Assembly (NCBI RefSeq): GCF_913776855.1
Contig: NZ_CAJYQD010000047.1
Coordinates: 1-64,000, forward strand
DNA length: 64,000 nucleotides
Reading direction: 5' to 3'
DNA from: an uncultured Sphingomonas sp.
GTDB lineage: Bacteria > Pseudomonadota > Alphaproteobacteria > Sphingomonadales > Sphingomonadaceae
Translations under genes and position numbers: made by a program
The notes under the pieces: model-generated
What the model saw: the letters and a program-made list of their open reading frames with translations, nothing else
Told to the model about the DNA's origin: nothing
Database searches by the model: none
In this document: piece by piece, positions 44,019 to 53,478 of the stretch
Numbering within the stretch: the stretch's first letter is position 1
Layout: every line of letters starts with the position of its first letter

Positions 44019-46675
44019 TTGATGAGCGCCGCCTGCGCCGCCGCCAGCCGGGCGATCGGCACGCGGTACGGGCTGGCCGACACGTAATCGAGTCCGACCT
44101 TTTCGCAGAAGGCGATCGACGCCGGATCGCCGCCATGTTCACCGCAGATGCCGAGCTTGATGTCGCTCCGCGTCTTGCGCCCGCGCTCGGCCGCCAGTTC
44201 GATCAACTCGCCCACGCCCTCGACATCGATCGAGACGAACGGGTCGCGCGCATAGATGCCCTTTTCGACATAGGCGCCCAGGAAGCGGCTGGCATCGTCG
44301 CGACTGACACCCAGCGTCGTCTGCGTCAGGTCGTTGGTCCCGAACGAGAAGAACTGCCCGGCCTCGGCGATCTCGCCGGCCTTCAGCGCGGCGCGCGGCA
44401 GTTCGATCATCGTGCCGACCAGATACTCGATCGTCCGCCCCTTGTCAGCAAAGACCGCCTGTGCGGCCTTGTCGACGACCGCCTTCATGAGTTCCAGCTC
44501 GCGCCGGGTGCCGACCAGCGGGATCATCACTTCAGGGATCGGCGCCTCGCCCGACTTCTCCGCGACGATCACCGCGGCCTCGAAGATCGCGCGCGCCTGC
44601 ATCTCGTAGATTTCGGGATAGGTCACGCCGAGGCGACACCCGCGATGGCCCAGCATCGGGTTGAATTCGTGCAATTCGGCTGCACGCCGCTTCAACTGGT
44701 CGACCGCGATGCCGGCGGCCTGAGCCACTTCGGCGAACTCGGCCTCCTGATGCGGCAGGAACTCGTGCAGCGGCGGATCGAGCAGGCGGATGGTGCAGGG
44801 CAGCCCGACCATTACCTCGAAAATCTCGACGAAATCGCTGCGCTGTTCGGGCAGCAGCTTGTCGAGCGCTGCGCGCCGGCCCGCTTCGTCCTCGGCCAGG
44901 ATCATCTGCCGCACGGCGGTGATGCGCGACTGTTCGAAGAACATGTGCTCGGTCCGGCAGAGGCCAATGCCCTCCGCGCCGAAATCGCGCGCGGTGCGGC
45001 AATCGAGCGGGGTTTCGGCGTTGGTCCTGATCTTTAGGCGGCGAACGCCATCGGCCCATTCCATCAGCGTGCCGAAATCGCCGGCCAGTTCGGGCTGCAC
45101 GGTCGCGACGGCACCCGCCATCACTTCACCGGTCGCGCCGTCGATGGTGACGATGTCGCCCTCGCGAATCTCGCGGCCGGCGATCTTCATCACGCCCGCC
45201 TTCGCATCGATCGAGATCGACCCCGCCCCCGACACGCATGGCCGGCCCATGCCGCGCGCCACCACGGCGGCATGGCTGGTCATGCCGCCGCGCGCCGTCA
45301 GGATGCCGCGCGCCGCGTGCATCCCGTGAATGTCTTCCGGCGACGTTTCGGTGCGGATCAGGATCACCGCGTCGCCCGCGTTCGAACGGCGCTCGGCGGT
45401 GTCGCTATCGAACACCGCGATACCGCTGGCGGCCCCCGGCGATGCCGGCAGCCCCTTGGTCAGCACATCGCGCGCGGCCTTCGGATCGAGCGTCGGGTGC
45501 AGCAGCTGGTCCAGCGCCTGCGGATCGACGCGCAGGATCGCTTCCTCGCGCGAAATCAGCCCTTCCTCGGCCATGTCCACCGCGATCTTGAGCGCGGCCT
45601 TGGCGGTACGCTTGCCCGAACGCGTCTGCAGCATCCACAGCTTGCCCTGCTGCACCGTGAATTCGATGTCCTGCATGTCGCGGTAATGCCGCTCAAGCCG
45701 GTCGAACACGGCGGCCAGCTCGCCATAGGCGTCGGGCATCGCCTCTTCCATCGACAGCGGCTTGGCGTTCGCCGCCGCCCGCGCGGCGGTGGTCAGGTAT
45801 TGCGGCGTACGGATACCCGCGACCACGTCCTCACCCTGCGCGTTGATCAGGAATTCGCCATAATAGGCGTTCGCCCCGGTCGACGGATCGCGGGTGAAAG
45901 CGACGCCGGTGGCGCTGGTGTCGCCCATATTGCCGAACACCATCGCCTGCACGTTGACCGCCGTGCCCCAGTCGCCTGGAATATCGTTCAGCCGGCGATA
46001 GACCTTGGCCCGATCCGCCTGCCACGACCCGAACACCGCGCCGATTGCGCCCCACAACTGGTCCTGCACGTCCTGCGGGAACGGCTTGCCCCACAGCTCG
46101 ACCACGATGTCCTTGTACTGCGCCACCAGCTCGCGCCAGTCGTCGGCGGTCAGGTCGGTGTCGAGATAATAGCCGCGATCTTCCTTCGCGATTTCCAGCG
46201 CTTCCTCGAACCGGCCATGGTCGAGTTCCAGCACCACGTCAGAATACATCTGAATGAACCGGCGATAGCTGTCCCAGGCGAAGCGGGCATCGTCGGACAC
46301 CTTCGCCAGCCCCTCGACCGTCTGGTCGTTCAGGCCGAGGTTCAGCACTGTGTCCATCATCCCCGGCATCGATACCCGCGCGCCCGAACGTACCGACACC
46401 AGCAGAGGATCGCCATGGTCGCCGAAGCGCTTGCCGGTGATCCCCTCGATATGGGCGATGCCGGTCGCGACTTCATCGCGCAGGCTGTCGGGGAAGCGCT
46501 CGCCGTCCTCGTAATAGCGGGTACACATCGTCGTCGCGATGGTGAAGCCCGGCGGCACCGGCAGGCCGATCGACGCCATTTCCGCCAGGTTCGCACCCTT
46601 GCCGCCCAGCAGCGTCTTGTCGCCCGACCCCCCGTCCGAAACCCCGCCGCCGAACCGATAGACATACTGCGTCAT
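44015..46675 (-). CDS. ppdK: Pyruvate, phosphate dikinase
   Basis: Interconverts pyruvate, ATP and phosphate with PEP, AMP and diphosphate in the cytosol, feeding gluconeogenesis or running as a glycolytic step. The 886-residue protein has the N-terminal ATP-grasp domain (LLGGKGANLAEMASIG), the swivelling domain with phospho-acceptor H468 (GGMTSHAAVVARGMGRPC), and the C-terminal PEP barrel ending GICGEHGGDPASIAF. I chose the ATG at 46675 (AAGGGA upstream). There is no regulatory protein gene nearby; a coupled 68-residue membrane protein follows. Confidence 0.96.
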   Translation of the reverse strand: MTQYVYRFGGGVSDGGSGDKTLLGGKGANLAEMASIGLPVPPGFTIATTMCTRYYEDGERFPDSLRDEVATGIAHIEGITGKRFGDHGDPLLVSVRSGARVSMPGMMDTVLNLGLNDQTVEGLAKVSDDARFAWDSYRRFIQMYSDVVLELDHGRFEEALEIAKEDRGYYLDTDLTADDWRELVAQYKDIVVELWGKPFPQDVQDQLWGAIGAVFGSWQADRAKVYRRLNDIPGDWGTAVNVQAMVFGNMGDTSATGVAFTRDPSTGANAYYGEFLINAQGEDVVAGIRTPQYLTTAARAAANAKPLSMEEAMPDAYGELAAVFDRLERHYRDMQDIEFTVQQGKLWMLQTRSGKRTAKAALKIAVDMAEEGLISREEAILRVDPQALDQLLHPTLDPKAARDVLTKGLPASPGAASGIAVFDSDTAERRSNAGDAVILIRTETSPEDIHGMHAARGILTARGGMTSHAAVVARGMGRPCVSGAGSISIDAKAGVMKIAGREIREGDIVTIDGATGEVMAGAVATVQPELAGDFGTLMEWADGVRRLKIRTNAETPLDCRTARDFGAEGIGLCRTEHMFFEQSRITAVRQMILAEDEAGRRAALDKLLPEQRSDFVEIFEVMVGLPCTIRLLDPPLHEFLPHQEAEFAEVAQAAGIAVDQLKRRAAELHEFNPMLGHRGCRLGVTYPEIYEMQARAIFEAAVIVAEKSGEAPIPEVMIPLVGTRRELELMKAVVDKAAQAVFADKGRTIEYLVGTMIELPRAALKAGEIAEAGQFFSFGTNDLTQTTLGVSRDDASRFLGAYVEKGIYARDPFVSIDVEGVGELIELAAERGRKTRSDIKLGICGEHGGDPASIAFCEKVGLDYVSASPYRVPIARLAAAQAALIK

Positions 46676-46758
46676 GCTCGTTCCCTTTCCATCCGGGACC
46701 GCGAGGGCCACGGGGTTTGGTAGTGCCAACGGGCGACGAATCACCCCCCGTTCCCCAC

Positions 46759-46771
46759 CCCGTTAAACGGG
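46759..46771. promoter_or_regulatory. Perfect palindrome CCCGTTAAACGGG between glyS and ppdK
   Basis: CCCGTT-A-AACGGG lies 84 bp before the ppdK start and 14 bp after the glyS stop. It may be an operator or part of a terminator hairpin. No second copy was seen. Confidence 0.3.
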
Positions 46772-46784
46772 TTAAACCGATTGG

Positions 46785-49076
46785 TCAGCCCTCGATCTTC
46801 GAAAAATCGGCAACCCGGTGTACGGCGTCGCGGACCCGTGCCAACAGCTTGAGCCGCGCGGTGCGCTTATGCGGGTCGGCATCGTTGACCGTAACGTCGG
46901 TGAAGAACGCATCGATCGGTGCACGAAGACTGGCGAGCGCCGCCATCGCCCCGGCGAAATTCTCCGCCTCGATCGCCTGTTCCGCCCGTGGCTCGGCCAC
47001 GTCGAGCGCCGCGATCAGCGCCGCTTCGGCCGGTTCGCGATCATAGGCGTTCGCTTCCCGCTCGGCCCGCGCCAGTTCGGCCACGACCGGCGCGAAATCG
47101 GGGTCTTCCACCATCGCCAGCGGGTCTTCCTCGCCGGTTTCAGGAATATGCCTGCTGGCGCCCGGAGCTTCCTTCTTCAGGATGTTGGCGGCGCGCTTGT
47201 AGCCGGCGAGCAGGTTCGTGCCGTCTTCGGTGGTGACGAAGGCTTGCAACGCGTGGACCCGGGCGAGCAGGCGGACGAGATCGTCCTCGCTGCCCAGCGC
47301 GAACACCGCGTCGATCAGGTCGTGACGGACGCCCGCCTCACGTTGCTGGACTTTCAGGCGGTCGGCGAAGAAGTCTAGTAGCCGCATAGCGTTCTGGACT
47401 AGTTCAGTTGCTTTCGATTTGAAGGCGTCGTTAAACGCAATTGCATCAACAACGCGATCAAAATCGACAGATTGCAGAATCCCTGCACGGTCGAAAGCTT
47501 CATAGTCGCGCCTAAAAGTCGCAACGCGATCCAACGGCCCGCTAAGACGGTTCATGAACTGAATGAAATAGTCAGACTGAAAGACTGCATTCAACGGCAG
47601 TCTAAATCCCGTTGCATCCAGCGCGCTGACCATAGCGATAGCCGCTCGACGAAGCGCAAACGGATCTTTTGATCCAGTCGGCGGGAGATCGATCGCAAAA
47701 AAGCCGATTAGCGTATCCAGCTTGTCCGCCAACGCCACGGCCACCGTCACCGGCGCAGTCGGAACATCATCCCCCTGCCCGACCGGCTTGTAATGATCGC
47801 GCACGGCCTCGGCGACCTCGACCGGCTCACCCTGCGCGGCGGCGTAATAGCCGCCCATCAGCCCCTGCAATTCGGGGAACTCGCCGACCATGCCGGTGAC
47901 GAGATCGGCCTTCGCCAGTCGTGCGGCGCGCTCGGCGTGCGCCGGGTCCCCGCCCTTTACGACGCCGCTCTCGACCAGCCACCGCGCCAGCTTCGCCACT
48001 CGCTCGACCTTGTCGGCGACCGTGCCCAGCTTCTCGTGAAACACGATCTTTTGCAGCTTCGGCAGCTGGTCCTCCAGCCGCGTCTTCAGATCGGTTTCGT
48101 AGAAGAATTTCGCGTCCGACAGCCGCGCCGCCAGCACCTTGGCATTACCCGCGACGATCCGCTCGCCGCCATCCGCCGCGTCGATATTCGCGGTGCAGAC
48201 GAACGCATTGGCCAACTGCCCCGCGCCATCACGGCAAACAAAGTACTTCTGGTTCACCCGCGCGGTCAGCTGGATCACCTCCGGCGGCACGGCGAGGAAC
48301 GCCTCGTCGAAGCTGCCGAGCAGCGGCACCGGCCATTCGGTGAGGCCGGCATTTTCCGCCAGCAGCCCCTCATCCTCGACCAGCGTCAGGCCCGCGCCCT
48401 GCGCCGCCATCTTGGCACCGACCGCGATGATCGCAGCGCGCTCATTCTGGTCGACGATGACATGGGCGTCGCGCAACGTCTCGACATAGCTGTCCGCCGA
48501 CGTAATCGTCACCGGGCCGTCGTGGTGGAAGCGATGCCCCATCGTCTCCGCGCCGCTGGTCACGCCCGCGACCTCGCACGGCACGACCGCAGTCCCGAAC
48601 AGCGCGATGATGCCCTGCAACGGCCGTACCCAGCGTGGGGACTCCGGGCTGAGCGAGGCCGTGCCCCAGCGCATCGACTTGGGCCACGGGAAGGCGCGCA
48701 CGATCGCGGGGATGGCGGCCGACAGAACCGTCGCCGTCTCACGCCCCGGCACCTCGGTCACCGCAAACAACACGCCGTCCCGCTCGGTCAACTGCTCCCG
48801 CGTCAACCCGGTCTTGCGCAAAAACCCTTCCAGCGCCTGCGGCGGCGCCGACGCGCGCGGCCCCTTCACTTCCTCCCGCACCGGCTCGGTTGCGTCCGGC
48901 AAATCATGCGCGATCAGCGTCAAACGGCGCGGTGTCGCATAGGTCGTGATCCGCGGCGCAGCGATTCCGGCCTTCGCCAGTTCGCCAACGAACAGCTTGG
49001 CGAGGTCCTCGCGGGCCTTGGTCTGCATCCGCGCGGGGATTTCCTCGCTGCGCAGTTCGAGCAGAAAATCGGTCAT
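46785..49076 (-). CDS. glyS: Glycine-tRNA ligase beta subunit
   Basis: Joins the alpha subunit in charging tRNA-Gly. The 763-residue protein starts [17 protein letters not shown], includes [24 protein letters not shown] and the conserved [15 protein letters not shown] core, and ends with an anticodon-binding region. The start at 49076 overlaps the glyQ stop by 4 bp. It is somewhat longer than the E. coli protein (about 690). A stretch from about 47381 to 47710 has 43-57% GC in 60-base lines against about 65% around it, although the reading frame is intact, suggesting a recombined segment. Confidence 0.95.
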   Translation of the reverse strand: MTDFLLELRSEEIPARMQTKAREDLAKLFVGELAKAGIAAPRITTYATPRRLTLIAHDLPDATEPVREEVKGPRASAPPQALEGFLRKTGLTREQLTERDGVLFAVTEVPGRETATVLSAAIPAIVRAFPWPKSMRWGTASLSPESPRWVRPLQGIIALFGTAVVPCEVAGVTSGAETMGHRFHHDGPVTITSADSYVETLRDAHVIVDQNERAAIIAVGAKMAAQGAGLTLVEDEGLLAENAGLTEWPVPLLGSFDEAFLAVPPEVIQLTARVNQKYFVCRDGAGQLANAFVCTANIDAADGGERIVAGNAKVLAARLSDAKFFYETDLKTRLEDQLPKLQKIVFHEKLGTVADKVERVAKLARWLVESGVVKGGDPAHAERAARLAKADLVTGMVGEFPELQGLMGGYYAAAQGEPVEVAEAVRDHYKPVGQGDDVPTAPVTVAVALADKLDTLIGFFAIDLPPTGSKDPFALRRAAIAMVSALDATGFRLPLNAVFQSDYFIQFMNRLSGPLDRVATFRRDYEAFDRAGILQSVDFDRVVDAIAFNDAFKSKATELVQNAMRLLDFFADRLKVQQREAGVRHDLIDAVFALGSEDDLVRLLARVHALQAFVTTEDGTNLLAGYKRAANILKKEAPGASRHIPETGEEDPLAMVEDPDFAPVVAELARAEREANAYDREPAEAALIAALDVAEPRAEQAIEAENFAGAMAALASLRAPIDAFFTDVTVNDADPHKRTARLKLLARVRDAVHRVADFSKIEG
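47381..47710 (-). other. Low-GC segment inside glyS
   Basis: Direct counts on consecutive 60-base lines from 47401 give about 43, 48, 50, 52 and 57% G+C, while flanking glyS lines are in the mid-60s or higher. Codons here end in A or T far more often than in neighbouring genes. The frame stays open and still encodes the conserved [11 protein letters not shown] motif, so it looks like a gene-conversion patch from a lower-GC relative. Confidence 0.6.
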
Positions 49077-49966
49077 GCCACCCACCCCGAATACTTCGCT
49101 TGCCACGCGGGCGTCTGCGTCTCGATGAACTTCGCGCAACTGGCCTTCGCCAGATCGCGCACCCGGCCGATATAGGCCTGCCGCTCAGCCACGGAGATCA
49201 CCCCGCGGGCGTTCAGCAGGTTGAACACATGGCTCGCCTCGATCGCCTGTTCATAGGCCGCGATCGGCACGTCGTTGGCCAGCGCATTCTCGCACTCCGC
49301 CGCCGCCTTCCTGAACAAATCGAACAGGCCGTCTGTATCGGCGACCTCGAAATTCCATTTCGACATTTGCCGCTCGTTCTCGAGGAACACGTCGCCATAG
49401 GTGACGCCGGCGTCATTGAACGCCAGGTCGTACACGCTGTCCTTGTCCTGGATATACATGGCGAGGCGTTCGAGGCCGTAGGTCAGCTCGCCCGCGACCG
49501 GCTTGCAGTCGAACCCACCCATCTGCTGGAAATAGGTGAACTGGGTGACTTCCATCCCGTCGCACCACACTTCCCAGCCCAGGCCCCATGCGCCCAGCGT
49601 CGGCGATTCCCAGTCGTCCTCGACGAAGCGGATGTCGTGTTGCGTGAAGTCGATCCCGATCGCCGCCAGCGACCCAAGATACAGCTCCTGCAGATTGGGC
49701 GGCGAAGGCTTCAGGATCACCTGATACTGGTAATAATGCTGCAGCCGGTTCGGGTTCTCGCCATAGCGGCCATCGGTCGGCCGGCGCGATGGCTGGACGA
49801 AGGCCGCATTCCACGGTTCCGGCCCCAGCGCGCGCAGCGTCGTCGCCGGGTGGAACGTCCCCGCCCCCATCCGCATGTCATAGGGTTGCAGGATGACGCA
49901 ACCCTTGTCGCTCCAATAATCGTGGAGCGTCAGGATCATTTTCTGGAAGCTGAGCGGGGCGGACAT
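49073..49966 (-). CDS. glyQ: Glycine-tRNA ligase alpha subunit
   Basis: Catalytic alpha subunit of the tetrameric bacterial glycyl-tRNA synthetase. The 297-residue protein begins [18 protein letters not shown], carries the class II motifs ([20 protein letters not shown] and [12 protein letters not shown]) and has the expected length. It overlaps glyS by 4 bp, forming the glyQS operon. Nothing unusual in the reading frame. Confidence 0.97.
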   Translation of the reverse strand: MSAPLSFQKMILTLHDYWSDKGCVILQPYDMRMGAGTFHPATTLRALGPEPWNAAFVQPSRRPTDGRYGENPNRLQHYYQYQVILKPSPPNLQELYLGSLAAIGIDFTQHDIRFVEDDWESPTLGAWGLGWEVWCDGMEVTQFTYFQQMGGFDCKPVAGELTYGLERLAMYIQDKDSVYDLAFNDAGVTYGDVFLENERQMSKWNFEVADTDGLFDLFRKAAAECENALANDVPIAAYEQAIEASHVFNLLNARGVISVAERQAYIGRVRDLAKASCAKFIETQTPAWQAKYSGWVA

Positions 49967-50034
49967 GGTTTCGCCTTTGAATGCAGGAATGTCCCGCGCC
50001 TAGCCGGATCGCCGATCACCGGTCAAGCGAACCG

Positions 50035-50139
50035 GATGTCAGGTCTTGGCGACACGATGTCAGGTAGTATTGACATAACGGCCGAATCGACAGATAGATA
50101 GTCAGGTAAACACGACACATTGTCGCTGATCGTTGACAT
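50035..50139. promoter_or_regulatory. Promoter region with repeated GATGTCAGGT/TTGACAT motifs
   Basis: GATGTCAGGT occurs at 50035 and 50056, GTCAGGT again at 50101, and the sequence TTGACAT at 50070 and 50133. TTGACA at 50070 could be a -35 box, with GATAGA at about 50093 as a weak -10. Repeated half-sites upstream of an XRE regulator suggest an autoregulated operator. No experiment supports this; the motifs are visible directly. Confidence 0.5.
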
Positions 50140-50152
50140 GGAAGGCCTAGCG

Positions 50153-50326
50153 ATGCCCCGCCCCGACACCCAACGCTGCACGCTGTTCGTCGTCGCGCTG
50201 TGCGCCGCCGTCGCCGCGATGGCTGCCAACCGCAACGACCGGGCAGTACCGCCAGCCGCACCAGCCAGCGGCATTTCCTTCGCCGCCGAGCTCGGTGATG
50301 CGGCGGTGTCGCTATCGTGGCGGTGA
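50153..50326 (+). CDS. Small exported or membrane-anchored protein
   Basis: A 57-residue protein whose first half is a hydrophobic segment (TLFVVALCAAVAAMAA) and whose second half is short and Ala/Pro-rich ending AAVSLSWR. The ATG at 50153 is a reasonable choice (AAGG 11 bases upstream); an earlier ATG would extend it. It is the first gene of the XRE cluster. No family recognised. Confidence 0.5.
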   Translation: MPRPDTQRCTLFVVALCAAVAAMAANRNDRAVPPAAPASGISFAAELGDAAVSLSWR

Positions 50327-50333
50327 GCGGTTC

Positions 50334-50534
50334 GTGAAGAACCGGCTGAAGATTTTGCGCGCGGAACGCGACTGGAGCCAGGCCGAACTGGCCGGCCGGC
50401 TGGACGTGTCGCGACAGGCGGTGAACGCGATCGAAACCGGCAAGCACGACCCGTCGCTGCCACTAGCGTTCCGCATGAGCCGGTTGTTCGGCCTGCCGAT
50501 CGAACAGATTTTCGAGGATGACGTCGATGGTTGA
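50334..50534 (+). CDS. XRE-family helix-turn-helix regulator
   Basis: A 66-residue Cro/C1-type DNA-binding protein: KNRLKILRAERDWSQAELAG is the first helix pair, RLDVSRQAVNAIETGKHDPS the recognition helix, and GLPIEQIFED ends it. This short form is common as a regulator of its own operon. The GTG at 50334 is the most likely start; a longer upstream frame has a poor N-terminus. It overlaps the membrane-protein gene by 8 bp. Confidence 0.85.
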   Translation: MKNRLKILRAERDWSQAELAGRLDVSRQAVNAIETGKHDPSLPLAFRMSRLFGLPIEQIFEDDVDG

Positions 50535-50964
50535 AGAATGGGGCACCGCCCGCGAACGGCAGCGCCAGCGGCGGCGCCGGACGCTGATGATTATGGCGAT
50601 TGTAACGGCCGCGCTGGCTCCGTTGCTCGCCGTCTTCCTCCTTGGCCTCGTGGAGGGATTCAGCGGCGCATATGACCCTGATCGGGCGATTCAAACGCGC
50701 AGCCATGCCGGCTACATCGCCACGGCCATCGCGCTGCTGGTCGTGCTGGTCGTCAAATATCGGATGTGGCGCAGCTCGGACGAGGTCGAACGACAGCAGG
50801 TAACGGCCGCGCTGGCAATGGCGGGCATTGTCGCGCTGGCTTCGCTGCCGGTGCTGTCGCTGGCGGAACAGCCGCTGGGGTTCAAGTTTCCCGCGCTGAT
50901 CGGCTGGGCCATCGCCATCGCCGCGCTGGTCACGACCCGCATCGTCCAGCGCCTGCGCGGATGA
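50527..50964 (+). CDS. Four-helix membrane protein paired with an XRE regulator
   Basis: A 145-residue protein with a basic N-terminus (RERQRQRRRRTL) and about four hydrophobic helices: MIMAIVTAALAPLLAVFLLG, GYIATAIALLVVLVVKY, VTAALAMAGIVALASLPVLS and ALIGWAIAIAALVTT. Such proteins are often encoded beside short XRE regulators. I prefer the ATG at 50527 because GAGG is then at normal distance. It overlaps both neighbours, implying a single transcript. Function unknown. Confidence 0.75.
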   Translation: MVEEWGTARERQRQRRRRTLMIMAIVTAALAPLLAVFLLGLVEGFSGAYDPDRAIQTRSHAGYIATAIALLVVLVVKYRMWRSSDEVERQQVTAALAMAGIVALASLPVLSLAEQPLGFKFPALIGWAIAIAALVTTRIVQRLRG

Positions 50965-51818
50965 TCGCCCGGATCGTCGCCGCACTGTTCGGCTGGCTGT
51001 CGCTGGCCAGCCCGGTCGCGGCCCCGGCAGCGCTCAGGCCCGCCCTATGGGTCGCGCGCGACGGTGACACGACGATCTGGCTGTTCGGCAGCGTGCATCA
51101 GCTGCGGCCGGGTACACCGTGGCTGACCGGGGCGGTGGCGAACGCCTTTGCCGACAGCGACGTCCTCACCCTCGAAATCGCACCGGCCACGTCGGATGCG
51201 ATGACGCGGGCGCTGGTGAAGGTCGCACCGGTCCGCCCGGCACCGCTGCCGTCCGACCTCGACCGACGCCTGCGCAGGCGCGCGCGCGACCTCGGCTTTC
51301 CCGCACAGGCTTTCGACGCGACCGACCCGTGGTTCGCCGCGACCACCCTCGCTGCCCAGCCGCTGGCCCGTGCCGGCTACACCCCGGCCCCCGCGCCCGA
51401 AACGCTGCTGGCGCGACTCGCCGATCGCAGCGGCACCGCGATCGAGCCACTCGAAACGCTCGACCGGCAACTCGGCATCTTTGCCGCCCTGCCGCAACCG
51501 GCGCAGCGTACCATGCTCGCCCGTGTCCTTGCCGATCCCGATCCGGTGCCGGCGATGGACCGTATCGTCGCGACCTGGGGCCGGGGCGACGTAGCCACGC
51601 TCGACCGGTTGCTGGCGAGCGACATGGACGAAGCCGGCCCGGCGGTCCGCACCGCGCTGCTCGACCGGCGCAACGCCGCATGGGCCGGGATGATCGCCAG
51701 GTGGATGGGCAAGCCGGGAACGCGGTTCGTCGCGGTCGGCACGGGACACCTGACGGGGCCGGGCAGCGTGCAGGCGCGGTTGCAGGCGATGGGGGTGGCG
51801 GTGACGCGGGTGCGGTAA
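50961..51818 (+). CDS. Exported TraB/GumN-family protein
   Basis: A 285-residue protein with a signal peptide (ALFGWLSLASPVAAPAA) and the TraB/GumN pattern: TTIWLFGSVHQLRPG near the start and FVAVGTGHLTGPGSV near the end, with conserved Gly-His pairs. Related proteins are proposed metal-dependent peptidases, but this is not well established. It overlaps the membrane gene by 4 bp and is last in the XRE operon, so its expression is probably controlled by the small regulator. Confidence 0.85.
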   Translation: MIARIVAALFGWLSLASPVAAPAALRPALWVARDGDTTIWLFGSVHQLRPGTPWLTGAVANAFADSDVLTLEIAPATSDAMTRALVKVAPVRPAPLPSDLDRRLRRRARDLGFPAQAFDATDPWFAATTLAAQPLARAGYTPAPAPETLLARLADRSGTAIEPLETLDRQLGIFAALPQPAQRTMLARVLADPDPVPAMDRIVATWGRGDVATLDRLLASDMDEAGPAVRTALLDRRNAAWAGMIARWMGKPGTRFVAVGTGHLTGPGSVQARLQAMGVAVTRVR

Positions 51819-51937
51819 CGCCCCCAAACCTTGCCTTACGCCACGAACTCCCCTATGCGCCCGCGCTTGTTCGTGCCGGGGTCATCCCTGGAGGCCCGGC
51901 CGCGCAAGACACATGAACCAAGCATTCTAAGGAAGAC

Positions 51938-52630
51938 ATGATGAGCGATACGCTGCACCTGTCGGCCGAGACGCGCGATCGGGCAGGCAAGGGAGCCTCC
52001 CGTGCCCTGCGTCGCGATGGCCGCGTCCCCGCCGTGATCTATGGCAACAAGCAGGATCCGGAAAGCATCCACCTGAACGCGCGTGAGCTGATGAAGCAGC
52101 TGATGACCGGCCACTTCATGAACTCGGTCATCATGGTCGATGTCGGTGGCAAGAAGGTGCGGACGCTGGCCAAGGACGTCGCCTTCGACGTCGTCACCGA
52201 CCAGCCGATCCATGTCGACTTCCTGCGCATCGCTAAGAATGCGACGGTAACCGTCGCCGTGCCGGTGGTGTTCACCAACGAAGACGACGCGCCCGGCATC
52301 AAGCGGGACGGCGGCGTGCTGAACGTCGTTGCGCACGAAATTGAACTGACCGTCGAAGCGTCGAACATCCCGACCGAGATCGTCGTCGACCTGACCGGCC
52401 GCGAAGTCGGTGAATCGATCCACCTGTCGGACGTCAAGCTGCCGAACGGTGCCGAGGCGACTGCTTCGGAAGACGCCGTGACCGTTGCGACGATCACGCC
52501 GCCGACCACGCTGACCGCCGAGGACGAAGCGCTCGACGCCGAAGTCGCCGAAGCACAGTCGGCCGAAGCCGCTGCTGAAGCCGAGGCGGACGAAGCCGAC
52601 GCCGAAGGCGAGGACAAGGCCGAGGGCTGA
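51938..52630 (+). CDS. rplY: 50S ribosomal protein L25 (general stress protein Ctc form)
   Basis: Binds 5S rRNA in the large ribosomal subunit. The 230-residue protein has the L25 domain ([29 protein letters not shown]), the TL5-type second domain ([26 protein letters not shown]) and an acidic Ala/Glu-rich tail with [11 protein letters not shown]. The long form with a tail is usual in alphaproteobacteria. AAGGAAG precedes the start; a second ATG is at 51941. It is likely transcribed with pth downstream only by read-through, because a terminator lies between. Confidence 0.95.
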   Translation: MMSDTLHLSAETRDRAGKGASRALRRDGRVPAVIYGNKQDPESIHLNARELMKQLMTGHFMNSVIMVDVGGKKVRTLAKDVAFDVVTDQPIHVDFLRIAKNATVTVAVPVVFTNEDDAPGIKRDGGVLNVVAHEIELTVEASNIPTEIVVDLTGREVGESIHLSDVKLPNGAEATASEDAVTVATITPPTTLTAEDEALDAEVAEAQSAEAAAEAEADEADAEGEDKAEG

Positions 52631-52654
52631 TCCGCCCCGCCTTGCGCAGCTTTG

Positions 52655-52690
52655 GGGAGCGGGATGGCCGAGGTCGTTCCGCTCCCTTTT
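52655..52690 (+). terminator. Intrinsic terminator after rplY
   Basis: GGGAGCGG and CCGCTCCC arms 16 bases apart, followed by TTTT. It lies 25 bp after the rplY stop. Confidence 0.75.
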
Positions 52691-52800
52691 GCGTTCGGGG
52701 GAGCCGGCCCCCGACTGAGGCAGCGCGCTTCCCATCCGGAACGTGACCAAAGCGCTCACACCCGCTACAGCCGCGCGCCACCCACCCGAAGGACCCCGCA

Positions 52801-53367
52801 ATGCAGCTCTGGACCGGCCTGGGGAATCCCGGCCCGCAATATGCGATGCATCGCCACAATATCGGCTTCATGGCGGTCGACGCGATCGCCGAGGTCCATG
52901 GCTTCGCCGCACCCAGACGCGCCTTTCAGGGCTGGGTACAGGAAGGACGGATCGGGTCGGAAAAGATCCTGCTGCTGAAACCCGGCACCTATATGAACGA
53001 AAGCGGCCGCGCGGTCGGCGAAGCGATGCGCTTCTACAAGCTGGCACCCGCCGACGTGACCTTGTTCCACGACGAACTCGATATCGCGCCGTTCAAATTG
53101 AAGGTAAAGGTCGGCGGCGGCCATGCCGGGCATAACGGGCTGCGTTCGACCGACGCCCATATCGGCCCCGACTTCCGCCGCATCCGCCTCGGCATCGGGC
53201 ATCCGGGACACAAGGATCGGGTAACCCCCTATGTGCTGGGCAATTTCGCGAAGGCGGAACTGGACGACCTGACCGACCTGCTGGGCGCGGTCGCAGCGGA
53301 GTCGCCGTGGCTGGCCGCGAACGACGATGTGCGCTTCATGAACGAGGTCGCGCGGCGGATGGGATAA
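52801..53367 (+). CDS. pth: Peptidyl-tRNA hydrolase
   Basis: Frees tRNA from prematurely dropped peptidyl-tRNA. The 188-residue protein has the family motifs GLGNPGPQYAMHRHNIG with catalytic H19, KPGTYMNESGRAV, FHDELDIAPFKLKVK and GGGHAGHNGLRST. Length and order are standard. The rplY-pth order is common in proteobacteria. Confidence 0.97.
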   Translation: MQLWTGLGNPGPQYAMHRHNIGFMAVDAIAEVHGFAAPRRAFQGWVQEGRIGSEKILLLKPGTYMNESGRAVGEAMRFYKLAPADVTLFHDELDIAPFKLKVKVGGGHAGHNGLRSTDAHIGPDFRRIRLGIGHPGHKDRVTPYVLGNFAKAELDDLTDLLGAVAAESPWLAANDDVRFMNEVARRMG

Positions 53368-53478
53368 GCGCAGTGTCCGGCGCCCCCGACCACCTCTCGC
53401 CCCCCCCAACACCGCAAGATCGGTCGAGCGCCCCGCCCCTTCCCGTGTGCATATGCCCGTGCCACACAAGGAACGGAC

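Noticed and set aside
49967..50152. Glycine riboswitch before glyQ or the XRE operon
   Set aside because: No conserved tandem aptamer-like pairing or GGAGAGA core was found; repeats here are GTCAGGT motifs suited to protein binding.
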